From assembly GCF_000188695.1 (NCBI RefSeq), contig NW_004754928.1, positions 1,563,892 through 1,606,443 of the forward strand: a DNA stretch of 42,552 bases, given 5' to 3'. Position numbers and translations under genes: made by a program. Within the stretch, counting starts at the first letter, position 1. Each line of letters opens with the position of its first letter. The notes under the pieces were generated by a model. That model was not told the DNA's origin, made no database searches, and saw only the letters and a program-made list of their open reading frames with translations. This document shows, in pieces, positions 10,138-22,135 of the stretch. This stretch comes from Salpingoeca rosetta. Lineage: Eukaryota; Opisthokonta; Choanoflagellata; Craspedida; Salpingoecidae.

Positions 10138-11406
10138 TCAGCATCCAGGGTCAATGACAAGCACGGACTCGGCATTGTGTGGAATGCTGTAGACGAGGCC
10201 GTTTGGAGCGAGCACACCATCAAACCACTTGTAGAATCCAGCGAGGTCGTTGATGGTTGTCATGTCGGTGGCATTAGTGGTTGGATCAACGAAGAGGACT
10301 GAAGCAGAGCTGAATGGAATACCGACAATTATGCCATTACGTGCAAGCACACCGCCCGCCCACTTGGCAGAGCCCGTTGCATCTACAACAAGGAGCTCGT
10401 CGGTGGCGTTGGTGGCCGGGTCAATGACAAGTGCCGTGGCAGAGAACGCTGGGATGGTGTAGATGAGCCCGTTCTCTGCAAGCACGCCACCATACCACTT
10501 GTGGCTTGAGCACAAGCCACTGATGGTGGTGAGGTCCATTGCCAAGAACTCTGGATTCACTATGAGAACAGAAGAAGTTGATCTGGGAATGCAGTAGATA
10601 AGGCCGTTGCCTGCCTGCACGCCACCGTACCACTTGAGTCCCTGGCTTGACAGCCCAGACAGTGTGGTGTTGTCTGCTGTGTTGGTCAGTGGATCAATGA
10701 TCAGTACAGACGTGGCAAAGTACGGGATGCCGAAGATGAGGCCGTTGCTGGCCACAATGCCACTTAACCACTTGAAGGTGCCGGTACCAAGCGAGTGAAC
10801 GCTTGATGTGTCAACCTCATTGGTGTCTGGGTTGACGATCAGCATCGTCTCCCTGTCTGAAGGGAACATGTAGATTCGGCCGTTGTGTGCCAGTGTAGCA
10901 CCCGCCCACTTGCGTATGTCAGTTCCGAGTTTGGACATGGTGGTCGTGTCGACGGTGTTCGTGCTGGGGTCGATGATAAGCACGGAAGGCGAGTACCAAG
11001 GCGCAGCGTAGATCAGGCCGTTGTTGGCCAGTACACCCCCAAGCCACTTTGCGCTCATTGATCCGAGCTGGCCAAACGTGCTGGCGCTTGGATTCACCAA
11101 TGAACAAAGCCGATGACGCTGCAGAGCGTTGGTGTTCTTCTGTGCATTGATCGTGTTCTGCTGCGCCGACACAGTGCTCATCAACATGCTGAGCGTCTCG
11201 TGCACGTTCACGCCGTTCACAAACACGGGCTGCCTCATTGGATCGCTAGTGTTGATGTGAAGCGCGCCCGCATCATCCTCCACCATCGTCACTTCTCCAA
11301 CAACGCTGCTGATGAGCGGCATCCAGCACACTGCAACCGCCACCACCACCAGCACGGGTAGCAGCAACACCCCACGTGCCTGCAGGCACCCCATCCTCCT
11401 CACCAT
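10138..11406 (-). CDS. Type II membrane protein with seven propeller-like repeats (copy 2)
   Basis: The intact 422-residue frame is a paralogue of 178-1485 and has the same layout: a basic start, a hydrophobic anchor (about residues 11-33), a luminal/extracellular juxtamembrane segment, a coiled stalk and seven KW-GGVLA-NGLIY repeats ending in VLVIDPGC. The juxtamembrane segment up to FVNGVNVHETLS is almost identical to copy 1. The stalk is shorter, with about two QQNTIDA-like heptads instead of four and a substituted segment before FGQLGS. Both copies stay open over more than 1.2 kb, although neighbouring unrelated loci are full of frame breaks, so they are probably under selection. The function is unknown. 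Confidence 0.85.
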   Translation of the reverse strand: MVRRMGCLQARGVLLLPVLVVVAVAVCWMPLISSVVGEVTMVEDDAGALHINTSDPMRQPVFVNGVNVHETLSMLMSTVSAQQNTINAQKNTNALQRHRLCSLVNPSASTFGQLGSMSAKWLGGVLANNGLIYAAPWYSPSVLIIDPSTNTVDTTTMSKLGTDIRKWAGATLAHNGRIYMFPSDRETMLIVNPDTNEVDTSSVHSLGTGTFKWLSGIVASNGLIFGIPYFATSVLIIDPLTNTADNTTLSGLSSQGLKWYGGVQAGNGLIYCIPRSTSSVLIVNPEFLAMDLTTISGLCSSHKWYGGVLAENGLIYTIPAFSATALVIDPATNATDELLVVDATGSAKWAGGVLARNGIIVGIPFSSASVLFVDPTTNATDMTTINDLAGFYKWFDGVLAPNGLVYSIPHNAESVLVIDPGC

Positions 11407-11877
11407 ACAAGCAGAGAAGAAGAGGACAAGGAGAGAAGAGGAGAAGGAGAAGTCAGAAGTTCAGGGTGCCTCCTTCCTCCTTCCTCGTTCGTGGTGTCTG
11501 TTTGCAGGACAGGCGCAGCACCAAGAGAAGGAAGACAGGATTGGTTGGTTGCTGTTGTTTGTTTGTGGCGTTTTGGCTGGTTGTTGTGGTTGTGGACGAT
11601 TGTTGGGAATCGTGCATTGGATTTCCAGCCACACACAAGCAAGTTCACTGTTGTGTGTGTTGTTGTTGTGGAAAGGAAGCACGTTGAAACGCATCCATCC
11701 CTTGAGACAGCCTTCCATCCATCCCTCAGCCTTCCATCCATCAGCCTTGCCTTCATCAGCTCATGACTGGACCAACAAGGACAGAGCACACACGGCACGC
11801 GATGTCGGTGTCTTGCTGTGTTGCACCCCCACCACAGCTGCATCACGAAGTGCAGAAGAAGGGTGTGAATTGAACAC
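11407..11877. promoter_or_regulatory. Probable divergent promoter/5' UTR segment, copy 2
   Basis: This is the counterpart of 1486-1934, lying between the second propeller gene and the second starter exon. More than 100 consecutive bases around 11460-11580 match copy 1 almost without change. Promoter function is inferred from position and conservation. Confidence 0.5.
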
Positions 11878-11927
11878 ATGTCAAGGAGACAGGCAGTTGT
11901 GACCGAAGATGACCTGTTCATGCAAAG
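11878..11927 (+). other. Duplicated 50-base starter exon (second copy)
   Basis: This exon is identical to 1935-1984. It runs from an ATG through the peptide MSRRQAVVTEDDLFMQ to a GTGTGTG donor and ends in phase 2. In copy 1 the same exon is in phase with the pyruvate-carboxylase-like exon at 2192. Here it precedes an ATP7-like locus. No matching second exon could be assigned with confidence between 11928 and 12500. Confidence 0.5.
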
Positions 11928-12499
11928 GTGTGTGTGCGAGGTCATTCCGTTGCATTGCATTGCATTGCATTCCATTGCTCAACCTTGGCTGCGCAACACA
12001 CGTAAACACATACGCACACATACTCCACACACTGCTTCATATGACACGTGCTCACACCAATCTGCCTCTCTTCCATCACCCCCAGCTTGTGCTGGAGCAC
12101 CTCACCTCCTCTCGCGTCTGGCATCGTGTCTGACATCGTGTCGTTCTCGTCCCCCCACCCCCGCCTTCGATCCGCTCCCTCGTGCCTCTGTGAACATAGT
12201 GTCCATGCAGACAAGGACGCACACAGGTGCACCTGATGCACGCACGTGATGGAGCTGTCCCTCTCTGTCCAAGACACTCCCCAGCCACTGCTGCCGATAC
12301 CATCAGAAGTGTGCCCTTCCTCCCTCCGTCTGGTTGGCACCAGCATGCATGCGCACAGCGCCTCCTCCTCCCCACCAACATGGCGCTTCTCCTTCACCAG
12401 GACAGGTGAAAATATGCGCGATGTTGAGTGTGGGCCAGCTGTCCTTGCCAGACCGTGGATGGACGAACAGGAGAACAACGTGAACCCGTCTGCTGCTGC

Positions 12500-14001
12500 A
12501 TGTGGCCACTTGGCTCCACGACCACAACAACAACCATGGCAGCCTCCTCAACGACATGTGGCTCGTGTGCCCAGGGCAATGCGGCCATCGTATGCGACAG
12601 CAGTGTGTCGGGCCAACGGTGATCAAGACCACACTCATGATCGAACACAAGGCGGTTGCTGTCGAACATCTTGCGGAGGTGTCACCCGATGAGCTGCCAG
12701 ACATTGTACGCGACGGGCGGGTACTCCGTTGAAATCGCCTCACCGCCACAGCAGCGTGAGTAGGAGCAGGCTGTTGATGAGGTACCCACGAACCCACTTC
12801 AGCTACGAGCACACCTGAGAAGGGGGAATCGGCGCCTTCCGGCAAGCGCCAACACGCTGTTGCCGACACTCTTCGGAAACCATCGCCCCACCCCAGCACA
12901 ACAGCAGCTCCTCACGCCTCTGACAACACCGACACCGAGTAGCAGGTGCGTGCACTCTATGTGTGTGTGTGTGTACATCCTCACTTCGACACCTCCTTAC
13001 TTCCACACAAAATTCTCGCTGGTACACACTGCATCTACCACTGCGCTGCACTACAGGCATGTCGTGCGCCTCGTGCGTGCCCAACATTGAGAGCGCATGC
13101 CCGGCGTGCGCAGCAATGTGTCGTGTGGGCCTGCTCGCTGGCACCGCGACGGTGAAGCCCTGCACCCATCATCGCCAGCATCGGCAAGGTAGGATACAAA
13201 GGCCCGCGAGGAAACGCATACACCAGCAAAAGGCATGACGTACCTCAGCATAAGGTATGCGATGTGCGCGGCACTGCATCTCTGCTTGTCTCTTTTGCTT
13301 GCATGCACGCGTGGTTGCTTGCATGCACGCATGCGTGCCGCCACTTCAACCTCTCACCCTCCTGCTGCTGCTGCTGCTGTTGTTGTTGGACATGCATGAC
13401 AGGCGATGCTGAGGGCTCTGCCTGGTGTTCAAATGGTGCAGATTGATGGTGCGTCGGGCCTTGTGGAAGTGAAACACGAGACCTACGGGAAATGGTCACA
13501 CGTGCGTGCGTGCGTGTGTGTGTGTTTGCACTTGTACGTGTCGCTTCGTCTCGTTGCTTCTCCACTCCCTCCTCCAACCGAATCCCTCCAACTGACTCTG
13601 TGTCTGCCCTTGCTACCACGCCTTCTTGCCACCCACCACCACTTGCTCACAAGAATGCTCTGTGTTATGCGCTTCACACAACACCCATTTGTGACAGCAG
13701 CGCTCGCTGAAGGATCACAGAATATGCAGCAGAGCTGGATCACGAATCGCCACCACCCACAGGAGCGAGATCCGCTTCTGCCCCATCACCTTCATCGTGT
13801 GCACCACCGTGTTTCTTCGTCGCGTCCATCATCATGGCCGTGTGTGGCCGGACTTCTGGGATGCGCGCATGATTGACGGCATGTCGCGACGCATAACCCC
13901 ATCCTCATGCTGCTTGGCGTGGTCGCCTTCATTTCCCGGTTGGCCGTTTTCTCGTCTCCGTGGCGCAGTCCACCATGTACGGCATTGCCAACATGAATGT
14001 G

Positions 14002-14071
<70 letters not shown>

Positions 14072-16200
14072 TTTGTTGCGACCACTTCCGCGTGTTCTCT
14101 TCAAGTCCACCCCTGCAGTAAATGAGAGAGCGTTACACGTGCCTTCTTTGCTCACGTTTGCATGCGTGCACGCATGTCGCTGATCCACATGCACTTGCGC
14201 TTGCGTTGTTTGAAATCCACCACATACCTGCGTACCTGTACTTCCTGGTGGTTCTCATTGTTGCAGCCACCTCCCACGAGTACTTTGACTTGTGGTGGTG
14301 GTGGTGGCGACCTCTTCTTTGAGACCGGCATTCTCCCTCTTCACCTTTGTGTCGCTCGGGCGGTACATCGAACACCTCGCCAAAGGCAGCACCTCCAGCC
14401 TGCCGAAGGAAGATATAGTCAAGGCAACCGCGTGGAGGAGCGAATTGACACGGAGCTCGTGCAGCGCGGCGACAACATGAAGGTGCGTGATGAGGGGTTT
14501 GGGAGTTGGAGTTGGTGGTGGTGCTTACATGTGGTGGCGGGTGATGGCGGGTGGTTGGTTATACCTGCAGCAGCAGCAATGTGGCAGTTGTTACAACCCT
14601 CAGGTGCGGTTGTAGCAGCCGCCCGACAATGCACTGTCATTGCATCTCGTTCATCTTCCCTCACGCTCTTGGTTGCAGATGGTGGCTGGCGACAAAGTGC
14701 CTGTGGATTTGATGGACGCGTGCTGGGAGGTGCAGGTGAAATGGACGAGGCCATGATCACGGGGCGAATCAACACTCGTCTCGTCTCCAAAGGCGTTGAT
14801 GACATTGTCATCTGAGCGGCACCATGGTGCATCGTTTTGAGGCCACGCATGTTGACACCGAGAATGCACAGCTGTCAAAGGCGCCCATCCAGCAGGTGTG
14901 TATGTACTGGTTTATTGGGGAAAACTCGCTGAAATCTTACACTGTTCCCAGCGCTCAGAGGTGGGGAAAGCAATTGCGGCAAACAAAGGGCAACAGTGTG
15001 CATGGGCGAATGTACTGGATACGACACGCTACCACCGTTTCACACGTGCCTGTCAATGTTTCTGCAGACGTTTCCACTCTCACACATACCCGCTCACCCT
15101 CCCCTTTCGCTTCCCTCCGTGTTCTTTCCCAGACAAGCTGGCGGGGCGCTTTGTGTCAGGCATCGTGTTGCTGTCGGTGTGTGGGTTGCGCTGCTAACCT
15201 CGGGTGCCGCTGACACATTGGAGCCCACGTTCGGTGTGTGTGTGTGTGTGGTGCTTCGTGCTGGTGCTTGCGAGTCGTGGTTAGAGAACACTCACACACT
15301 CACTCACTCACAACTCCATGCCCACACTCACCTACTCACCCACACATACACACACTCTCTCACACACCCACTCAACTCCCCCTCCTCACAGGCCGTGTTT
15401 GACAAGACGCGCACGCTGACGGTTGGATCGCCAAAACTCGCGCGCGTGCTCGTTGGTGATGACACGTGGACGGAGGAGGACGCCCTGTGAAGCTGGTGGC
15501 GGCTGCAGAGGCAAACAGCGAACATGCCCCTGGGCCAGGCGATTGTGGCGCACGTCGGCGCTGTCTCCCGCAACGGACTTCAAGACATTCTCTGGTCGGA
15601 GCATCTCAGCAACCATGGACAGCAAGCATATTGTCATTGGCATGCACATTGTGATATTGGCATGCCCTTTGTGTTATTGGCAATCCAACGCCATCAGCGG
15701 CAAATCGCGGCAGACGATGCACGAAGATGACGAGACGCGTGGCTACACGGTTGTTTCGTGCTCGGCAGACGGCAAGCTTCTGCCTGGATTACGTGGGGTC
15801 TCGCTGACACGTGCAAGCTCCAAAGGCGAAGAGGGCGGTGCACCTGCTGCACCAGCACGGCCTGACCATGGCCATGCTCACGGGCGACAAGGAGGGCACT
15901 GCGCGGTCCATTGGAGACAGAGGTTGGCATCGACAACGTGCTCGCAGCAGCGTGCAGGAGCTGCAGGCGCAAGGGGGAGGTGGTGGCGATGGTTGGCGAC
16001 GGCATCAACATCGAGTCAGCGGATGTCGTTCTGATGATCAAGGACAACCTGCTTGCTGGAGGTGTTTCTGGCCATGCACCTGTCGCGTGCGGCCGTGCAC
16101 CGCATCCACTACAAGGTTCATCTGGGCCGTGTGGTCTACAACGCAACCGGTGTGTGCAGGTGGTGAACGCGGTGACGGGTGCGCTGCCGTTGCCTCCTTG
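12500..16200 (+). pseudogene. ATP7-type copper-transporting P1B ATPase, decayed
   Basis: Colinear fragments of an ATP7A/B-like pump are present. They are a metal-binding-domain end (EHKAVAVEHLAEVSPDEL, about 12640-12700), a second domain with GMSCASCVPNIES (13057-13095, CxxC intact), and a third C-terminal end (LRALPGVQMVQIDGASG). Next come FETGI and FVSLGRYIEHLAKGS (14315-14395), IDTELVQRGDNMK (14440-14480), VAGDKVPVDL, MDEAMITG, and ENAQLSKAPIQQ near 14860-14895. The phosphorylation loop reads DKTRT (15401-15415) instead of DKTGT. The P and N domains follow in broken frames: VAAAEANSEH, MAMLTGDKEGTARSI, VAMVGDGIN and IESADVVLM. The aspartate loop between the last two is deleted and the CPC membrane motif was not found. 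Family members move Cu(I) into the secretory pathway; this locus cannot. Confidence 0.8.
14006..14070 (+). repeat. (GT)n microsatellite
   Basis: Pure GT tract directly after an exon-like piece reading GIANMN, within the ATP7-like locus. It lies right behind a GTGAGT donor, like other intronic GT tracts in this window. Confidence 0.95.
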
Positions 16201-18440
16201 AGCAACTCCGCTGACGTTTGTGGCTTCGTGGCTTTGCGGAAGCAGCCATCGACTGGTACTGGCAAATAGCCACCTGTCCAACGACCCCAACGATGAGTGC
16301 ACACGATCCGCCAAAGCACCAGCGTCCACGTCTCGGAGATCCAATCCATCGCAACAGCCACCACTTTGTCACCTTCTCTTGTGCTCCTGTGGCATCATTT
16401 TGGCGAGGGCGATGGCTTCATCGGCACCATCAGCATGTCTGCGAGCGGAGATCAGCACCTGCTTTTGTCAGAAGGCCGGCAGTTTTGGCGGCGTACAGCC
16501 TGACCTCCTCCTCCTTCTCGCTGCGCGTGTCCCTGATCCACAGCCCCCTTGCAGCAGGGCACTCGTACTCGCTGCCGGATACGGTGGCGCAAATTGTTTG
16601 GGACTTGGACAAGCCCTTGTCGTGTGGCCGCTCTGCCGCCCCTCGTTTGGTGGTCAGCACGATCGATCAGAGGCAACAGCGGGGGTGTGCACAAGCTCCG
16701 CAATGGTGAGCGTGTCCTGAGCGCGTACGCCCTGGAGCAGTGAAACATGACATCTGTTGTCATTGTTCTGTGGAGCACGCGAGGATGGCAGCCCTCACAC
16801 AGCACAACGCCGGCCAGCCCAAACTTCGAGTCAGCCACTTGGACACACGACGCCAAGCACGTTCTCCCGTGTGGCCGAGCTTCGCGGTGCCGGCTGCGTA
16901 CGGTGTACTCACAAGCTTCAACAAGGTCAACACAACGGCCGTCACAATCCGCCCTGTTGGCCATCTAGATTGACCCAAGACACGATGCCTGGCGCCGTTG
17001 CCCTTGTCACCCACCACGCCGAGGCGTCGCTCGAGCTCCCCCATCGCACGTGTCCAATTGACTTGAGCAGCGTTGCTAAGCTGCAGCAAGCCCTGTGCAT
17101 GTTCGCTGCCACCGTGAGCACTGCCGTGGAGGATGCCGAGACACACACGCCACCGCCTCTGTTGTCGTTTGCGGCCAACAAGGCCCGCCACGCGCCCTCA
17201 CTCCGCGCCATCTTCAGCACCACCAGCGTGTCCTGGCTCGACTGCAGCACAGAGCAGTTCATCGTGGACAAGGTGTGTGAGTTCGCCAGAGCCTTCTTCA
17301 ACCCTAGCGATGACAAGCCCTGGCAGGGAAGCCCTGGTCACTGCGCGCGTCGTCCCTGACGCACACCTTCGTGACAGACGTCATCCTGCTTGTGCGCACG
17401 TACACAAGCGAGCTTGCGCTTGCGACCTCCACCGCCGACAAGCAGTACAACCACGAGCAGCGAGCATGATTGTCTCACTGAGTCAGACAGGACATTCATC
17501 AGCGAGATGAGCAGCCGCGCGTTTTGGCACAACCTGCTGAAGTTGTCTGGTGAATTGGCCAAAGTTGAGGACGCTGGGGCGTGCGTGGTGCCACTGGTGC
17601 GTGCTGCTGGCTTTGTGAATGTGTCCAGTCGACGGGCGATGTGGAACTGTTTGGCTGCTCATGAGCGCCAGTTTCCTGTGGGAGGCGGCGTGGTACATGC
17701 TCACCGTCGCCCTCATCATCACCGCGTCAGTGGCAAGAACGTGGCCCAGCTGCTGCTGGGAGTTGGTGAAAACAAGTCGGTGGTGATCATGCTGGTGCTG
17801 GGTGTGCTGGCTGGTTGTGGACATGGTGCAGGAGGTACGGCAGTCAAGGCTGGTTGGAAGTAATAGATGTGGTGCTGGTGTTTGCGGTGCGTGGCACGCA
17901 CTCTTCTAAGTGCGTACTCTTCTCAGCACGCACTCTTTCCAGCACGCACACACGTTCCTTTCCACTGCTGTACCACCTGCAGCCGTTCCAGCCAGCGCAT
18001 GATCCTGGCCATCTGCCTTGACATGTCCTACTTCCTGCTCTGCTCGTCCTCGGCATCAGCAATTTGGCTGGGTGGACGGCGTTCCGGTTGCTGCTGCTCA
18101 ACGACAACACACTGTCGGCCAACGGCCTTGCTGCTCGTGTTCAACAACATGCTGCTGTGGATACCTTTGATGGTGGCTACAGTGGTGGTGCTGGCTGCTG
18201 CGCATCCTGTGTGTCATCTCCATGGTGCTGAACCGGCTGATTGCGCTCACGTCGGACGGTGCAGACATTGAGTTCCAGCTGCTACGTGGCTGACGCAGGA
18301 GGAAGAGGAGGATGGATGTGCGACGCTTTTTTCAAGTTGTGGCTGCAGCGTGCTGTGGGAGGGTGTGCTGTATGCGCTGAAGAAGGAGATGCAACACAGC
18401 GCGTGCAGAACAACGTTGCCGACCATCATCGAATGAAACG
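16201..18440 (+). other. Unidentified decayed coding region
   Basis: Protein-like stretches occur in changing frames with no complete gene. They include HVSEIQSIATATTLS and GFIGTISMSASGDQHLL (16325-16460), SLIHSPLAAGHSYSLPDTV (16525-16580), and an open 118-codon segment from the ATG at 16985 with VSWLDCSTEQFIVDKV. Further on are ISEMSSRAFWHNLLKLSG (17498-17550) and hydrophobic, possibly membrane-spanning stretches near 18000-18240 (for example FNNMLLWIPLMVATVVV). The first pieces resemble propeller strands and the last a multi-pass membrane protein, but I recognise neither. It may be one or two further relics following the ATP7-like locus. Confidence 0.4.
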
Positions 18441-18600
18441 TGACATGCCTTGAAGTTGATGGTGTTGTGTTGGTTTGTCTTTGCGTTGGTGTTGGTTTAT
18501 TGCTTGCACTTTGCGTCGTTCCAACCCCCACAATACATGCATGCTGAAGACACGTTCACAACTTCGTACACAAAACGAGCAAGCGAGTGCGCATGCACAA

Positions 18601-19567
<967 letters not shown>

Positions 19568-20231
19568 ACAGTCGTTGTCTCAACGCTTCTGTCGCGTCAT
19601 GTGCTCACCAACGTCAATTCCTCACCCACGTGCTTCGTGGCGAGAAACAGTGAGGAACAGTACACGATTGACGTCAGCTCCAAGGCTCCAGCGCACGAGC
19701 CATCAGTGATGCTTTGCAACGTGCACTGGCCAGCATGCTGTTCGTCGCTATCAGCGCGTCGCACGCGTGTGTATGAGGGGTGCGGTTGTGCGCTCGTGAG
19801 GACGGCAGTGCATGCCGTGTGTGGTTGAGATGGGCTGCCGTTGATGGGTGCTGGTTTCCCTCTTCAACACCGTTGCTGTTGCAGCCAAAGGCGTTCATCA
19901 TGCGTTGGATCGATGACAGATCACTCATGCTGGAAGGAGTGCTTCGTGGATGCAACTGTCCAGTGGTGAACGGCACGCGATGCTCTTTGAGCGTTGTTTC
20001 ACGGTGCTTCAATGTTGTGTCCACGGAGGGGGACAGCGTGCGGTCATTGGTGTTGTGAAACGGACGTGGAGAGGTGGAGAGGTGGTGGTGTGGAGGTGTG
20101 AGTCAATGGCAGCTGCAGGTGCAACCGTGAACAGAGCAGAAGGCACGTTGTGGCAAAGAACCAAAGCACAAGGACAACAAGAAGCAAGAAGCTAGACACA
20201 GACACACACACACACACACACACTCACTCAC

Positions 20232-20342
20232 AGCATCCTTCAAGCAGCCGCTGCCGTCAACATGGGTCACCGACAAGCCTGCCAAGAACAACAAGAACAA
20301 CAGTGGCAACTGCGAGAACAGCGCCCAGCGATGATGAGGGCA

Positions 20343-20396
<54 letters not shown>

Positions 20397-20423
20397 TGGG
20401 AGAGGAGGAGGAGGTCGCGGCAT
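20232..20423 (-). CDS. Possible first exon with poly-Ala and signal peptide
   Basis: An ATG at 20423 opens a 64-codon frame to a GTGAGT donor at 20231. It encodes a Pro-rich start, about 16 alanines from the CAG/CTG tract, and then ALFSQLPLLFLLFLAGLSV, which looks like a signal peptide or membrane segment. It could be the 5' exon of a receptor-type kinase ending at 18601, but the exons between 19567 and 20232 could not be resolved. Frames of the other five readings through the CTG repeat are simple homopolymers. Confidence 0.3.
20345..20395. repeat. (CAG)17 trinucleotide repeat
   Basis: Pure CAG tract on the plus strand. Depending on frame and strand it would encode Gln, Ser, Ala, Leu or Cys runs. 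Only the minus-strand Ala frame is in a plausible exon. Confidence 0.95.
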
Positions 20424-20639
20424 GTTGACACGGAAGAAAGGACAGTGAAGGGCGAGAAAGTGGAAGAAAAGAAAAAAGCACAACAACACACAAGAAAACC
20501 CAAACAATACACAGGGAAGGAAAGAATTCCCAGTTTTGCTGGCTTTATTTCCTTCTGCACAAACACTTTCCTTCCTCGCTTTCACTTGCCCTGCGATGAT
20601 TTGCTTTGCAAGAGAAGGAAACCCATGACACTTTTGGGG

Positions 20640-21100
20640 GATTTTAAAAAAATATTACCGGTGACCATTGCTAAACTACGGTTGTGAAGTGAGCATTGCC
20701 GGTTCGTGACCACGCGCAAAAGCTCGAGGCGTGTCCACTAACCCTAAAATCGCATGCTGTGAAGCCCTACCCCCGCTAACCGCTACGCTCGCTCCGGCAT
20801 CGCTGCGCTCCCCTAACCAGATTTGTCGCACAGGGTTTTCCCTAACCGGCGGCTGCGCCGCCGTTGCGCTGCCTTGACACATGCAAATTCCGAAACGGTA
20901 GAAGCAAAAAAACATTGGGAATTTAGCGAGCGCCTGCGGTAAAGTTGCAATAATCCCCCACTTTTGGGAGCACATGCAAGTGGATTTGGCAAGCAAGGCT
21001 GCAGAAGAGAGAACACTTTTCCGTCGCATGTTGTTGTGTGCAAATCTGGTGAGACATACGACTTTTTTTTTTTGTGTGAAATGACACAAGCACAACCCAC
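20640..21100. other. Compositionally distinct non-coding segment with hairpin and CTAACC motifs
   Basis: No gene is visible. The stretch begins with an A/T-rich patch (20640-20660). It contains four CTAACC motifs (20738, 20776, 20813 and 20842), a clustered GC-rich CGCTC/GCTCG-type part, and a perfect hairpin at 20847-20863 (7-base stem, 3-base loop). A T run follows near 21063. GT/AC microsatellites, so dense elsewhere, are absent. It may be a 5' flank of the gene at 21128 or the edge of an inserted element. Confidence 0.5.
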
Positions 21101-21127
21101 ATCCACCTCAGCTCAGAGAAAGACAGG

Positions 21128-21790
21128 ATGTCTGGGTCGAACACTACTGCAGCCATCGCGGGTTTGCACAACCGCAATGCGTGCCAAGCCCAAGCCGCAC
21201 GCGAAGCTGTCAATGAGATGCGTGTCGAAAGCGAAGAAGAGAAACGGCTGCTTCGCCTGGTCACCGAAGCAGTCACAGACACCCCTCGAAACGAAAAGGT
21301 ATGCGAGCACCGTTGCCAGAACTTGGAAAGCGTGCGCGCTGTGAGAACGGGTTTACGGAGAATCATCCTCACAAGCCGTGTCCTCTTTGTTTGCCTCCGA
21401 CATGCTTAATCATTTCAGGTTCTGACGGGTGTCGCAGGCCTTGTCATCATCTTGCCAGCTGTGTTCACTCTTGTGGTGAGCAGATTGCGTCCACTCGGCT
21501 CCTGCCAAACCAAAGGGATCATTCAAACATTAGCTGCATTGCGGTTGGTCGTTGGCCTGTTGTACATTGGGATTTCTTGCATGTTCAAGAGTTGCAGCGA
21601 GTGCATGTACCCCAAACACTCCAGTGACGCGATGCAGGATTTGCAGCGTGCACTGAAGCGTCGCGCCCTTTGGACAAACTCACTCTTGCTCATGTCATTG
21701 TTTCTTCTTGGGGTTGATGGGCTGCTATCTTTTGAGTTAAGCCTTGGGTTTCAGGCACTCTCTCACGGAAATTGTTCAAGCTATGGCTGA
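21128..21790 (+). CDS. Small multi-pass membrane protein, two exons
   Basis: Exon 1 (21128-21298, 57 codons, phase 0) ends at AAAAG/GTATGC. Exon 2 (21419-21790) starts after TTTCAG and ends at TGA. The 180-residue product has a hydrophilic, Ala/Glu-rich N-terminus that could form a helix (residues 18-50). Three hydrophobic segments follow: GVAGLVIILPAVFTLVV, ALRLVVGLLYIGIS and SLLLMSLFLLGVDGLL. A CSECMYP motif lies between the second and third. I do not recognise the family. A further 3' exon near 21802 encoding more hydrophobic residues is possible but lacks a good donor. Confidence 0.5.
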
Positions 21791-22048
21791 TTGTAACTTG
21801 CAGCATTCCTTCTGCTTCTTGCTCTTCTTGCCTGTTGCGTTGCCATGAGAGAGGCTGCTTCTTGTCTGCATTGCGTTCACTGAATACACGAATCCCGACT
21901 GCATATTCATCTGACTCTCGTCCCAGCCTGACCATCCCATCGAGGGATGTTGCGATTGTGGTCTTTTCCTCATGCAGTGAGTGGCGTACATTTGCTTCTT
22001 CAACATCACATCAGCGCTCAGTCAAATTGGAAGACACACAAACGCTCG

Positions 22049-22055
<7 letters not shown>

Positions 22056-22133
<78 letters not shown>
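22056..22133. repeat. (AC)n microsatellite
   Basis: AC tract with one AACAC interruption, downstream of the small membrane protein gene. The 22134-22800 stretch after it holds no gene I can support. Confidence 0.9.

Positions 22134-22135
<2 letters not shown>

Larger units (their letters stand above)
10138..11935. repeat. Segmental duplication, copy 2
   Basis: Second copy of the block at 178-1990, in direct orientation about 10 kb away. It differs from copy 1 by small indels in the intergenic part (for example, the CATC-rich stretch near 11700-11755 is rearranged) and by coding divergence. After 11935 the sequence shares nothing with the region after 1990. Confidence 0.9.

Noticed and set aside
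2192..15560. Programmed +1 frameshifting as a cause of the broken genes
   Set aside because: Several shifts are +1 (near 2240, 3143, 5717 and 15510), but others are of the opposite sign (A11 run at 8238; 15487) and no common slippery motif is present. Deleted exons and lost motifs point to decay.
20640..21100. Organellar or bacterial insert
   Set aside because: The segment has no recognisable organellar or bacterial gene, and the adjacent gene at 21128 has a eukaryotic intron.
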